The notes: generated by a model from the letters alone, not told the origin. 56,193 nucleotides of DNA from Isosphaeraceae bacterium (GCA_021324445.1 JAJPJC010000488.1:1-56193), one strand, 5' to 3'. Shown: positions 9,091 through 17,440, counted from the first letter of the stretch. A program made the numbers and translations.

Positions 9091-9669
9091 TCACGGGAGC
9101 TCCCTGGCTCCTCGACAGAAGTAGACCCCAGCCGGTGGCAGGTTGCGGGGCTCGAAGACGAAGTCGACCTGATCGAAGAATCTACGGTAAAACCGCCAGT
9201 AGATCCAGGGAAGCTCCGTGATCTGGTGATAGGTCCCTTCCCGGCGGAGGATCCGCCGCACGTCGCGGAAGAAGCTGTGCTGGAGCGCCCTCGGGAAAGA
9301 CGGCACCGGCAGCCCCGAGATCACGTGGTCGACCGCGGTGAGCCGGCGATCGGTCAGGATGGCCACCAGGTCGCGAACATCCCCTTGGACCACGTCGAAG
9401 TTGGCTCGACTCCCGAAGCGCTCGTGCAACAGCCGCGCGAAGTCCGGGTCGCGCTCGATGACGACGACCCGGCAATCGGGCCGGGCCCTGGAGGCGATGA
9501 CCCGGGTGATCGGCCCGGTGCCCGCACCCAGCTCGACCACCGCGCCGGCCCGCGCCCAATCGATGTGGCGAACGGTCGTCCGGGACAGCCAGCGGCTGCT
9601 CGGCGCCAGGCTCGCGATGGCGGTGCCCTGGGTGAGGAACTTGCCGAGGAAGAGGATCAAGTCGTTCAT
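9091..9669 (-). CDS. SAM-dependent methyltransferase, phospholipid N-methyltransferase/KsgA-like fold
   Basis: This 192-residue class I methyltransferase has motif I VVELGAGTGPITR (about residue 45), the acidic end of strand 2 (VVIERDPDF), and VVQGDVRDL and SGLPVPSFP as motifs II and IV. The arrangement is like bacterial PmtA-type phospholipid N-methyltransferases and the related KsgA group. The N-terminal LILFLGKFLTQG helix fits PmtA-like enzymes. The ATG at 9669 starts four bases after the stop of the hydrolase gene, so translation is probably coupled. It is likely to modify a lipid headgroup or the product of the neighbouring GH3 enzyme; the substrate is unknown. Confidence 0.8.
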   Translation of the reverse strand: MNDLILFLGKFLTQGTAIASLAPSSRWLSRTTVRHIDWARAGAVVELGAGTGPITRVIASRARPDCRVVVIERDPDFARLLHERFGSRANFDVVQGDVRDLVAILTDRRLTAVDHVISGLPVPSFPRALQHSFFRDVRRILRREGTYHQITELPWIYWRFYRRFFDQVDFVFEPRNLPPAGVYFCRGARELP

Positions 9670-9673
9670 CAGC

Positions 9674-10570
9674 TCAGTCGAAACTCCGCCGGGCAGTCGC
9701 CAGGAAGCCCGGGCGTTGCGGCCGGGATTCGGATCCGCGCGCCAGGATCCGCTGCGGATCCAGCGCCGGGGGGATACTCTCGAGCGCGTCGCGGAGGTAT
9801 CGCGAGATGAGCTGATTGACCAGCCGGGGCTTCTCGATCTGGGGCGCATGGCCACACCTGGGGATCACCACCTGGCGGACGCGCCGCAGCCGTGCGGCGG
9901 CCCGGATCGAGCCGGGCACGTCGGAGAGCACGCGATCGGTGGCCCCCCAGATGATCAACGTCGGGTGCGGGACCGCTTCCAGCAACGGGGCCACCGAGTG
10001 GCCGACCGTACCGCGGAGGGTCCGCAGCACGCCGAGCTTCCAGCGGCGATCCTCGAACTTCCGCCGGATCGCCTGCACCAGGCCCTCGCTGGCGAAATGC
10101 CCGTGGTGGAAGACCGAGCGCACCAGGCCCGCCGGATCGCTGCGGCGAACACCCTCGATGATCGGTAGGCGCTCGCACCCATGCAGCCCAGACGGACAGA
10201 TCAGGACGAGCTTCGCCACCTTCTCGGGATGTCGGCTCGCATAGGTCAGGACCACCTGGCCGCCGAGGCTCGAGCCGACCAGATGATAGGGCGGCCGCTG
10301 CACGAACTCGTCCAGGAACCGAGCCAGCCGGTCGGTGAGGTACTCGACGGTGACCTCACCGCCGGCATCGATCCGCTGGTGGAGGACCTCGCCGTTGTAA
10401 ACCAGGATCTCCGGGACCGCGACGTCGAAATGGCGCGCCAGGTGGGCCCTGTTGGCAAACCAGCTCTCCGACTGCTCGGCCAGTCCATTCACCAGGATCA
10501 CGGGCATGCGCCGCTGGTATTGGTGAAGCAGTCTCGGCAGATCGAACCATTTTCGGACGTTGGCAGCCAT
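9674..10570 (-). CDS. alpha/beta hydrolase
   Basis: The product is a 298-residue alpha/beta-hydrolase-fold protein. It has an oxyanion-region strand PVILVNGLAEQSESW, the nucleophile elbow VGSSLGG, an acid residue in WGATDRVL and the catalytic His in CGHAPQIEKP. Lid insertions are short, as in esterases and thioesterases. The frame is open upstream but the ATG at 10570 begins the conserved part. It is first in the operon hydrolase-methyltransferase-GH3 synthetase. A role in releasing or trimming an acyl group (for example from the ACP) is plausible but unproven. Confidence 0.85.
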   Translation of the reverse strand: MAANVRKWFDLPRLLHQYQRRMPVILVNGLAEQSESWFANRAHLARHFDVAVPEILVYNGEVLHQRIDAGGEVTVEYLTDRLARFLDEFVQRPPYHLVGSSLGGQVVLTYASRHPEKVAKLVLICPSGLHGCERLPIIEGVRRSDPAGLVRSVFHHGHFASEGLVQAIRRKFEDRRWKLGVLRTLRGTVGHSVAPLLEAVPHPTLIIWGATDRVLSDVPGSIRAAARLRRVRQVVIPRCGHAPQIEKPRLVNQLISRYLRDALESIPPALDPQRILARGSESRPQRPGFLATARRSFD

Positions 10571-10791
10571 GGCGCCCCCGCTCTCTCCGATCGCGAACCG
10601 GCGTCTCGGTGCTTGCCTGCGGATCCCCACGGACCTCCCGGGCGCGCCGATGGCTCCGCCGTCCTCGCGGCGATCGCTCCCCGGAATGGTAGCACGAAGC
10701 CGCCCGGCGGCCAACGAGCCGGGACGATCTTCGCGCGGGTTTCAACAGGGCCTCATGCATCCTTCAAGCGCCACCGGCCGACCCGGCGCGA

Positions 10792-10817
10792 CCGTGGCTG
10801 CCCAGGTGCAGCCACGG
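10792..10817. repeat. 10-bp stem hairpin
   Basis: CCGTGGCTGC and its exact complement GCAGCCACGG flank a six-base loop. It lies in the 820-bp gap between the hydrolase start (10570) and the secreted-protein gene at 11393. The rest of that gap holds the inverted repeat at 11161-11268 and a promoter; no other gene was recognised. Confidence 0.5.
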
Positions 10818-11160
10818 TTCTGGGGTCGTGCCGCCGGGCTCTGTCGGGTCGGCGGTCGAGTGCAATCATGCAATCTACTGCGGATTGCTCGTTGCGGGTT
10901 TTTCCGCGGATTCTCGGCTCGGATGTCGCGCCGTCATCCTCGGAATCCCAGGGGCTGGAACAGCCCGGTGTGGGCGCGACGTCCTGACCTTGGACCCGTT
11001 CAGAAGGAAGGGGGAGAGTCTGCGCTCTCTTCGCACCTCTCGTCGAGCACGAGATCAAGCCTGGACCCGGAACCACCACCCAGAAATCGAGAAAACTCTT
11101 GTGAAACAGTTGGCCCCGCCCGGCCGGACCTGCCCTCGGCCTCTGGCCGCCCTCCTGTGG

Positions 11161-11268
11161 CGTCCCCCTTCGATGGACGGGTGCCGCACGGCGTTGGCGG
11201 GGTTGGCTCCTGGTCGGACGGCTCGGCAGAGCCGTCCGACCAATCCACCCGTCCATCGAAGGGGGACG
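11161..11268. repeat. 108-bp nested inverted repeat (MITE-like)
   Basis: The outer arms are 23 bp and perfect (11161-11183 against 11246-11268, containing TTCGATGGACGGGTG). An inner 13-bp perfect arm (11212-11224 against 11229-11241, GGTCGGACGGCTC) encloses a four-base loop. There is no coding capacity. The nested symmetry suggests a small non-autonomous mobile element or a structured transcript. Confidence 0.65.
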
Positions 11269-11301
11269 GGACACTCCCCTGGTGCCCGAGGAACGCCCCT
11301 C

Positions 11302-11331
11302 TTGAAACTCCGCGGGGCGGCGTTGTATCTT
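11302..11331 (+). promoter_or_regulatory. candidate promoter of the secreted-protein gene
   Basis: TTGAAA (11302-11307), an 18-base spacer and TATCTT (11326-11331) lie about 60 bp before the ATG at 11393, just after the 108-bp inverted repeat. Confidence 0.4.
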
Positions 11332-11392
11332 ATCTCTCCAGTGTCGGCGATTGACCCGTTGTTTCGAACTCTGCATCCCGCAGGCGGTCGCC

Positions 11393-11842
11393 ATGAAGCC
11401 CATGGGCTGCGAGCGACTGAGGCGGTGGGGGATCGGGGCGCTGGTGCTGCTCTTGGTCCATGGCCTCGGTACGGCTCGCTCGGCCTCGGCGGCCTGCAAC
11501 CATCTCGTCACCTCGAGATCCGACCGGCTGGGCGATCTCGACCAGCTTGACAAGCTGATGGTGGGCGATGGGTCCGCCACGATGGCTGAGGATCCGGCTC
11601 CCGACCCTTTGAACCCGATCGGGTCGAAGCACCCCGTGCCCTGCTCGGGGCCGGGCTGTTCCCGACGGGTCCCCAGGCCCGCCCCGTCGGCCTTTCCCGA
11701 CTCCGAACGCTCCGATCAATGGGTGGTCCTGAACGCTGTTCTGCACCTTCCACTCGCATCGCCGCCCTGCCGCACGGTCGATGAACCCGCCGCCCGCCCG
11801 GCTGGAGAAAAGCCCTCGATCTTCCATCCTCCACCCGCCTGA
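11393..11842 (+). CDS. small secreted hypothetical protein
   Basis: The 149-residue product has a clear signal peptide (basic MKPMGCERLRR, a hydrophobic core GIGALVLLLVHGL, cleavage near ARSASAA). The mature part is Pro- and Cys-rich with CSGPGC and ends IFHPPPA. There is no known domain. Many planctomycete genomes encode short exported Cys/Pro-rich proteins of this style. No strong ribosome binding site is visible, and the ATG at 11393 was chosen because the signal peptide begins there. The gap 11843-12065 after it shows nothing recognisable. Confidence 0.55.
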   Translation: MKPMGCERLRRWGIGALVLLLVHGLGTARSASAACNHLVTSRSDRLGDLDQLDKLMVGDGSATMAEDPAPDPLNPIGSKHPVPCSGPGCSRRVPRPAPSAFPDSERSDQWVVLNAVLHLPLASPPCRTVDEPAARPAGEKPSIFHPPPA

Positions 11843-12065
11843 GTCCTCACCCCTCGCGGGCCGCCGCCTGCCCCCGTAACCGATTCTTCTGACTGCACGG
11901 CAGAGAGGGTGGACCGCCCGGCGAGCTCGTGCCTTCCGGCTCGAACGGGATGCGGCTGCGCCGTCCCGGGGCAACGTGATTCCGTGATCGCCCGGGCCTC
12001 CTCCTGTTCGGTCGAGCCGCTTCCCGACCACCGGGAGCCGAGCGTGCGCGAGCGGACCAGCGTCC

Positions 12066-12339
12066 CCGCGGTTCATCGAGGCAGACCCGGTCCAGCGCCA
12101 GCATCTGGAGCGAATCCGGCGCACCTTCGTCGATGGCTGCCACGCCGCCCTCGAAGACAGCCGGCCGCGGACGCTCGCATCCTGGCTGCGCGCGATCGGC
12201 CCGCAATGCCGGGGTTTCGCGTTTGAGGATGAACGCTGCCTTCCTTGGCCTGCCGTCCGACGGGAAGGAGCCCGCTTATGAGATTCTGCGCCGCCATGTT
12301 CAGGTCCAATTGGCATTGAGAGAGGAGCTTGCAGTATGA
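12066..12339 (+). pseudogene. unbL: remnant of a DUF1702/UnbL gene
   Basis: In one frame (12069-12278) the translation runs RFIEADPVQRQHLERIRRTF, then DGCHAALEDSRP, then CRGFAFEDE. This is the N-terminal pattern of DUF1702 (UnbL) proteins (typically ExIGxxFLxGYxAALED followed by RGFAFEGA). It then runs into a stop at 12279. In the next frame a short piece LPSDGKEPAYEILRRHVQ looks like the family's C-terminal end and stops at 12339, overlapping the unbV start. The gene therefore appears internally deleted, leaving about 90 of roughly 330 residues. Its position directly upstream of unbV and unbU is the normal order of these genes and supports the call. Confidence 0.55.
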
Positions 12340-14333
12340 ACCGATCGCCTGGATGGGTCCGGCGCCGAGCCACCTGGTTCGTGTCCGCGGCCATTGTCAT
12401 CAGCCTGTACGTCATGACTCGCGAGCGGACCCTATCCAAGGCCGAGTCGGAAGAGGTCGTCAACAACTTCCGGTTTAGCCGGACGCCGTTGCCCGAAGTG
12501 GCCAACCACCCGCCGTACAAGTATGTCCGCAAGGTCCACCCCAGCGTGCGGCACATCCGCGCCTACCTGTCCACACTGGGGGCCAGTGTGGCGCTGGGCG
12601 ATCTCGACGGCGACGGCCTGCAAGACGACGTCGTTTGGGTCGATCCACGCACCGACCAGGTCATTTGCGGTCCCGTGCCTGGTACCGGCGCACGGTACGA
12701 ACCATTCGCACTCGACCCTGGATCGTCGTTCCCCAACTGGAACCCCGCAACCATGTGCCCTCAGGGCTCCCTGATCGCCGACTTGAATGAGGATGGGCTG
12801 TTGGACGTGCTCATCGTCCACTGGGGCCGTAGCCCGATCGTTTATCTGCGCAAAACGCCGGCCGACTCCAAGACCCCGCCCACGGCCGCTGAATTCGAAG
12901 CGCAGGAATTGATCAAGGGCGGCGACCGCTGGTACTCCTCAACGGCGGCTGCGGCCGACCTGGACGGCGACGGGCACCTCGATCTGATCATCGGCAATTA
13001 CTTCCCCGACGGCTCCCGATTGTTGGATGAGAATGCCCAGGGGTTCGAAACCTTGCATGACTCGCTGGCGAGGTCGGGCAACGGCGGTGGTCTCCGATTC
13101 TTCCGGTTTGTGAGCGCGACCTCGGGCCAGCATCCGACGGTCCGATTCGACCAGCAGTCGGATGCGATCGCCGAGGAACTGACCCACGGCTGGACCTTTG
13201 CAATCGGGCCCGCTGATCTCGACGGTGACTTGCTGCCGGAAATCTATGTTTCCAACGACTTTGGCCCCGACCGCCTGCTGCACAATCGCTCGACCCCCGG
13301 CCACTTTCAGTTCATGGCCTTGCAGGGAGAGCGCACGACGGGCACGCCAGCCTCGTGGGTGATCAACCAGGACTCGTTCAAAGGCATGGGCGTGGACTTC
13401 GGCGACATCAACGGCGATGGGCTGCTGGATATCTACGTGAGCAACCTGACACCCAAGTGGGCCCTGACCGAGAGCCATTTCCTGTGGCTGAACACCGGCC
13501 AGACCGAGCGCATGAAAGACGGGATCGCTCCGTTCCGGCAAGCCAGCGAAGAACTGGGCCTGTCACGCAGTGGCTGGTCGTGGGACTGCCGGCTGGCAGA
13601 TTTGAACAACGACGGCGTCCTCGAGGCACTCCAGGCGAATGGCTTCATCAAGGGACAGATCAACAAGTGGCCCGAACTGCAAAGCCTTGGCACCAGCAAC
13701 AACCAACTCTTGCACAATCCGAAGTTCTGGCCGAACCTCCAGCCTGGCGACGACGTCAGCGGCCATGACACCTTCGCCTTCTTCGTCAGGGGCAGGGACG
13801 GCCGCTATTACGACGTGGCCCCCGAACTGATGTTGCAGGACGGTCAGTCCATGTCCGAGGCGATGGTGACGCGCGGCATCTCCCTGGCCGACGTGGACGG
13901 CGACGGCCGGCTCGATTTCGCCCTCGCGAATCAGTGGCAGCCGTCTTACTTTTACCACAATGAGTGTCCCAAGCCCGGCAACTTCATGGGGCTGCACCTG
14001 GTGCTCCCTCTAGAAAAGGGAAAGGCAACGCTCGTCGAGCCGGGCATCGGTCATCCAGTCGAGGAAACTCCAGGGCGGCCGGCCATCGGCGCCGCGGTGG
14101 CCATCCGCTTGCCGGACGGGCGGAAGCGGGTGGCTCAGGTCGACGGCGGAAGCGGCAATGCCGGAAAACGTGCTCCGGATGTCCACCTGGGTCTCGATAC
14201 AATCGCCGAAGCTCCCGTCGAGATTCGTTGGCGGGACCCAGACGGCAATCCCCATGAGGAAACCTTTCACTTGAAGGCGGGTTGGCACACCATCCGACTC
14301 GGTTGGCCGGCAGACAGGAAGAGAGAGCTTTGA
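12336..14333 (+). CDS. unbV: CRTAC1/UnbV family FG-GAP repeat protein with ASPIC domain
   Basis: The 665-residue protein has an N-terminal membrane anchor (about residues 12-28) and at least six or seven FG-GAP/VCBS calcium-binding repeats marked by LGDLDGDGLQDD, ADLNEDGLLDV, ADLDGDGHLDL, ADLDGDLLPEI, GDINGDGLLDI, ADLNNDGVLEA and ADVDGDGRLDF. A C-terminal ASPIC/UnbV domain (RLPDGRKRVAQVDGGSG) follows. The repeats should form a seven-bladed propeller on the periplasmic side. The biochemical role of UnbV is unknown, although it accompanies enediyne polyketide synthases in actinobacteria and occurs in many other bacteria without them. GAGAGGAG precedes the ATG. Its stop overlaps the unbU start by one base. 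Confidence 0.9.
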   Translation: MNRSPGWVRRRATWFVSAAIVISLYVMTRERTLSKAESEEVVNNFRFSRTPLPEVANHPPYKYVRKVHPSVRHIRAYLSTLGASVALGDLDGDGLQDDVVWVDPRTDQVICGPVPGTGARYEPFALDPGSSFPNWNPATMCPQGSLIADLNEDGLLDVLIVHWGRSPIVYLRKTPADSKTPPTAAEFEAQELIKGGDRWYSSTAAAADLDGDGHLDLIIGNYFPDGSRLLDENAQGFETLHDSLARSGNGGGLRFFRFVSATSGQHPTVRFDQQSDAIAEELTHGWTFAIGPADLDGDLLPEIYVSNDFGPDRLLHNRSTPGHFQFMALQGERTTGTPASWVINQDSFKGMGVDFGDINGDGLLDIYVSNLTPKWALTESHFLWLNTGQTERMKDGIAPFRQASEELGLSRSGWSWDCRLADLNNDGVLEALQANGFIKGQINKWPELQSLGTSNNQLLHNPKFWPNLQPGDDVSGHDTFAFFVRGRDGRYYDVAPELMLQDGQSMSEAMVTRGISLADVDGDGRLDFALANQWQPSYFYHNECPKPGNFMGLHLVLPLEKGKATLVEPGIGHPVEETPGRPAIGAAVAIRLPDGRKRVAQVDGGSGNAGKRAPDVHLGLDTIAEAPVEIRWRDPDGNPHEETFHLKAGWHTIRLGWPADRKREL

Positions 14334-15316
14334 TGACGACAACAACCGACGTGATCACGACCCTGCGGTTTTACCCCAAGCGCAGCGCCGTGCGCCGATA
14401 TTTCGCCCTGTGGTACTTCACTATTTTGCTCATCGTCTGGAACCTCCTCGGCCATCTGTTTCTCGGCTTCGAGCAGTCACACATCCAACCGCTGGTCGGG
14501 CTGGCAACGGCCATCGGCCTCCAAATTCTGCTGGAGTGGATCGACGCGCGAGCCACCGACCGCAAGCCGCGATTCGCCGGCTCGTGGGCGGACCTTGTCA
14601 ACTTTCTACCGCCTGCCATCATCCCGGGCCTGGCCGTGACGATGATCCTGTATCCCAGCGATCGGCTGATGCCGGTGATCTTCGGCGTCGGCGTCGCGAT
14701 CTGCTCGAAAGTGATTCTCCGTGCACCTGTGGGTGACGGCAAAACACAGCACATCTTCAACCCGTCGAACCTTGGGATTGTCGCCACGCTGCTTTTATTC
14801 CCCTCGATCGGAGTGGCACCGCCGTATCACTTCACGGAGAACTTGACCGGGATGTGGCACTGGGCGCTGCCCGGCCTGGTGCTGGCGACGGGCATCATCG
14901 TCCATGCGTTGTTCACGGGCCGATTGACGATGGTTCTAACCTGGCTGGTTGCGTTTCTCATCCAGGGTGAGCTGCGGAGCTGGTACTTCGGGACGTCATG
15001 GGTCGTGCCCCTGACGCCGATGACAAGTGCGGCGTTCATGCTATTTACCTTGTACATGATCCCTGACCCGGCAACCACGCCGGTCAAGCCGCTGCGCCAG
15101 GCGCTATTCGCCCTGGCCATCGCAGCGGTCTACGGCGTGCTCCAGGTCGAGCATCTGGTGTTCGGTTTGTTCATCGCATTGGCGATCGTCTGCGCCATGC
15201 GGGCTGTGGGTTTGTACGCCTGGGCGGCTTGGCAGTCCAGTCGCGTCGATCGGCGAGGCCCCCTCAGGCTTCAACCGGGGATGGCCGGCGCCGCGAAAGG
15301 AATGTCGGCGGGTTGA
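14333..15316 (+). CDS. unbU: UnbU family, RnfD/NqrB-like membrane protein
   Basis: The 327-residue polytopic protein has about eight to nine membrane helices and resembles RnfD/NqrB ion-pumping subunits, as UnbU proteins do. The family segments VGDGKTQHIFNPSNLGIVATL and MIPDPATTPVKP are present. The SGAT-type flavinylation site of true RnfD is not seen at the corresponding place (NLGIVATL). Start and stop overlap (TGATG, 14331-14335), so it is translationally coupled to unbV and the two products probably work together. Function is unproven; a transport or electron-transfer-linked membrane role is the usual suggestion. Confidence 0.88.
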   Translation: MTTTTDVITTLRFYPKRSAVRRYFALWYFTILLIVWNLLGHLFLGFEQSHIQPLVGLATAIGLQILLEWIDARATDRKPRFAGSWADLVNFLPPAIIPGLAVTMILYPSDRLMPVIFGVGVAICSKVILRAPVGDGKTQHIFNPSNLGIVATLLLFPSIGVAPPYHFTENLTGMWHWALPGLVLATGIIVHALFTGRLTMVLTWLVAFLIQGELRSWYFGTSWVVPLTPMTSAAFMLFTLYMIPDPATTPVKPLRQALFALAIAAVYGVLQVEHLVFGLFIALAIVCAMRAVGLYAWAAWQSSRVDRRGPLRLQPGMAGAAKGMSAG

Positions 15317-15766
15317 CGCCCGCGCCGGCACGGCCGGGGTGGCCAGTCGAACAACTGCATGGAGTGTAACTCACCTTTCGAGCAGCAGCCCTTGATCTTC
15401 CGTGGGATTCCGTCCATGAGCATGAGAATGGCGACCGAGGAGGGCCAGGTGGAGGTTGGTTCTTGCCGACCGCGACCCGTTTACTGGAATACACGAGCCT
15501 CGCCCGGCGAAATCGAGATGGCTTCCTGGATAACGGCGTGGAGGGCAGCTGGAATGGATTATCGAAACCCATTCCGATTCACGACCGAGGGGTTGTACCC
15601 TCAATCGGCTCGTCGATGACCGTGCTTTCTCTCTCATACGATTCAAGCGATGCTGGGACTGTTGCCTCATCCAGAATCCATTGCCGGTGCAGACGCGCGT
15701 GGGACGGCGCGGCTCCGGCGGCAAAGTAACTGCCGATTCGGACGAACGATGGAGGTTTACCCGACG
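15317..15766. other. 450-bp gap with no recognisable gene
   Basis: Short open frames here on both strands have no recognisable motif, unusual composition and no ribosome binding site, so I treat them as non-coding. Only the last 16 bases are assigned: GGAGG at 15751-15755 serves the start at 15767. Confidence 0.5.
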
Positions 15767-17056
15767 ATGAGTAGCTTGATCACGAGTACACTGGTTCGCG
15801 CGACCCGCCAACTCACCAGGCGTTATATCTGGACCAATCCGAGCATCGCGCGGACGTTCCAGTCTCGGCCGACGTACCACGCCTCGTTCAAGAAGACGTG
15901 GCTGTCTCTGATGTGGGGCGGCGGATCCGAGACCCGGCGCTTGCGGGAGTCAATCGCCGTGGCGATTTCGGCGGCGAATCAGTGCTTTTACTGAACGTCA
16001 GAGCATCTGCTCTTCCTGCAGGCTGCAGGATCCGACTTCGATCGAGCACACGACCTGGTCAATGCCGTCGTGGAGGCCATCCGAGGCCCGCACGACGAAC
16101 CAACGCGCAGTGATTTCGGTGTATTGAGACATCCCAGCTCAAATCAGAATAATGGATTCGTCCCCAGGCGCCCGAGACTGGATCCAGAGCGGATCGCGGA
16201 GCGCGTCGAGCATGCCGGTTGCAAGGGTCCCGAGAGCTTGCTCGTGGCGCTCGCGACGCACGCGACACTCGCCTCTCCTTTAGGAGACCTGGATTTCGAC
16301 TGGATCGCCTCGGCCGCGGCTCGTATCGGGGACGAGGATCTCCTGCTCGAGACGGCCGGCGTCGTGTTTGCGTTCAACACCATCAATCGCATCGCCGACG
16401 CGCGTCGGGTGCGGCTGGAATACCGCTTCCTCCGCGAGTTCAAACCGATTCGGGGCTGGGTCGAGCGTCGGTTTGCATCGCTGATTGGCCTGCTGTATGA
16501 CTTGTCTTACACGCATCAGCCCGGTCGCTCACAAGCAGAACTGCTGGCTCGGCTGGATGTCCTGTTCGAGCGGCTGGGCGCACCGGCTGTTCCCGACGTC
16601 TTCAAGTGGTTGAGTCGATCGCCAGCCGTGCTCGAGGGGGTCCTTGAGCTGATCGAAGCCAACGTTCTGAGTGCGGGGGTCCGTTTCGACCTCTGGAAGG
16701 AAGCAGTGGCGATTGGCGTGGCATCTCGGGCGATGCCGGGTTCCGGCCTGAGTCGGACTGTCGATCAGTGGCTGCCCCAGGAATCGTTGTCCGATTCGAA
16801 TACACACCGCTGGTGGGCCGCTCCGCCGGGTGTCGCCTCCGATTCGGGTCTGGTGTCGGCGTGTCGCCGATATTCGTGGCAGGTGGCGAACGCGGCCTAC
16901 ACGATTAGCGACGAACAGATCCGCACGATCTCCGCGCTTGGGCTCTTGGACGCCGAAATCCTTGACCTCACGCTCGCCACCGCGCTCTTCTCCGCGTTGG
17001 CCATCATCGAACCAATCAGCGCAGCCGTGGTGCCGATCCCGATCGCCGGGGGGTAG
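15767..17056 (+). CDS. AhpD-like (carboxymuconolactone decarboxylase family) candidate selenoprotein with in-frame TGA at the CxxC motif
   Basis: One frame runs 430 codons and is interrupted only by TGA at 15992-15994 (codon 76). Around it the product reads RESIAVAISAANQCFY, the TGA residue, then TSEHLLFLQAAG. AhpD has Glu118, Cys130, Cys133 and His137 with spacings of 12, 3 and 4. Here Glu61, Cys73, residue 76 and His80 give exactly those spacings, so TGA replaces the second catalytic Cys and would yield C-x-x-U if read as selenocysteine. AhpD-like C-x-x-U selenoproteins are known from metagenomes. Downstream 350 codons stay open and hold further AhpD-like helical repeats (TAGVVFAFNTINRIADA). 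The predicted role is thiol/selenol peroxidase-type redox chemistry. GGAGG precedes the ATG at 15767. The alternative is a nonsense mutation in a decaying gene, since neighbouring loci are relics. Confidence 0.7.
16014..16030 (+). promoter_or_regulatory. bacterial SECIS-like hairpin downstream of the in-frame TGA
   Basis: TCCTGCA and TGCAGGA form a perfect 7-bp stem closed by loop GGC. The loop begins 26 bases after the TGA, inside the spacing usual for bacterial selenocysteine insertion elements. Its top (GCA, GGC, TGC) closely resembles the E. coli fdhF element (GCA, GGUC, UGC). The same bases encode LQAAG, a sequence also favoured in the AhpD fold, so coding constraint alone could partly explain the stem. 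Confidence 0.5.
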
Positions 17057-17235
17057 ACGGTGCGGTCGACACGAATAGCCGTGACGATGCCAGGATCATC
17101 CGGCGGGGAGAAGGGGCTGGATGCTGAGCCGGAGGGGTTGGTCGGTCGCCGAGCCTCGCCCCGCGCTGTCTCCGGTTGTGTTCGTTCACCCGCTCTTCTC
17201 GCACAGAAACGCCGCCGGTCTGAGGTACAAGGGGC

Positions 17236-17440
17236 ATGGGACCAGGTCGCCGTCCTGACCCGGCGGATTCGTCCGGCCGCGCGTCGTTCGGGACCACGCA
17301 CGGGAGCCTCATCCTCGCGGCCAGGGCCCGTGACACCCCCGAAGCCCGCCAGACCCTGGCCACGCTGTGTGAGATCGACGGGTATCCGTTGTCTGCGCTT
17401 GCGCCGCAAGGGCTACGATCGTGGCCGGGCCCGCTACGCA
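17236..17440 (+). pseudogene. relic of a planctomycete ECF-type sigma factor
   Basis: The translation FGTTHGSLILAARARDTPEA, followed by LATLCEIDGYPLSAL, is the N-terminal signature of planctomycete sigma-70-like ECF factors (usually TTHWSLVLAA ... CxxYWYPLYAxxRRxGY). The two most conserved Trp are replaced by Gly. The RRKGYDRGRAR continuation lies in another frame (17402-17437), so there is a frameshift near 17395. The DNA-binding regions are missing. This is a dead fragment. Between 17057 and 17235 nothing else is seen. Confidence 0.65.

Noticed and set aside
10753..11580. Long minus-strand open frame in the gap before 11393
   Set aside because: No start signal, no domain, composition typical of GC-rich shadow frames, and it runs through the 108-bp inverted repeat.
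12336..15316. Part of an enediyne biosynthetic cluster
   Set aside because: No enediyne polyketide synthase, thioesterase or tailoring gene is present; unbV-unbU pairs occur widely without them.
15371..15880. Minus-strand frame opposite the AhpD-like gene start
   Set aside because: Arg-rich, motif-free shadow; the plus-strand frame carries the AhpD signature.
15767..17056. TGA being reassigned to an amino acid genome-wide
   Set aside because: Many intact genes in this window (for example unbV, larC, serS, GH51) end with TGA in the normal way, so only a site-specific recoding is possible.
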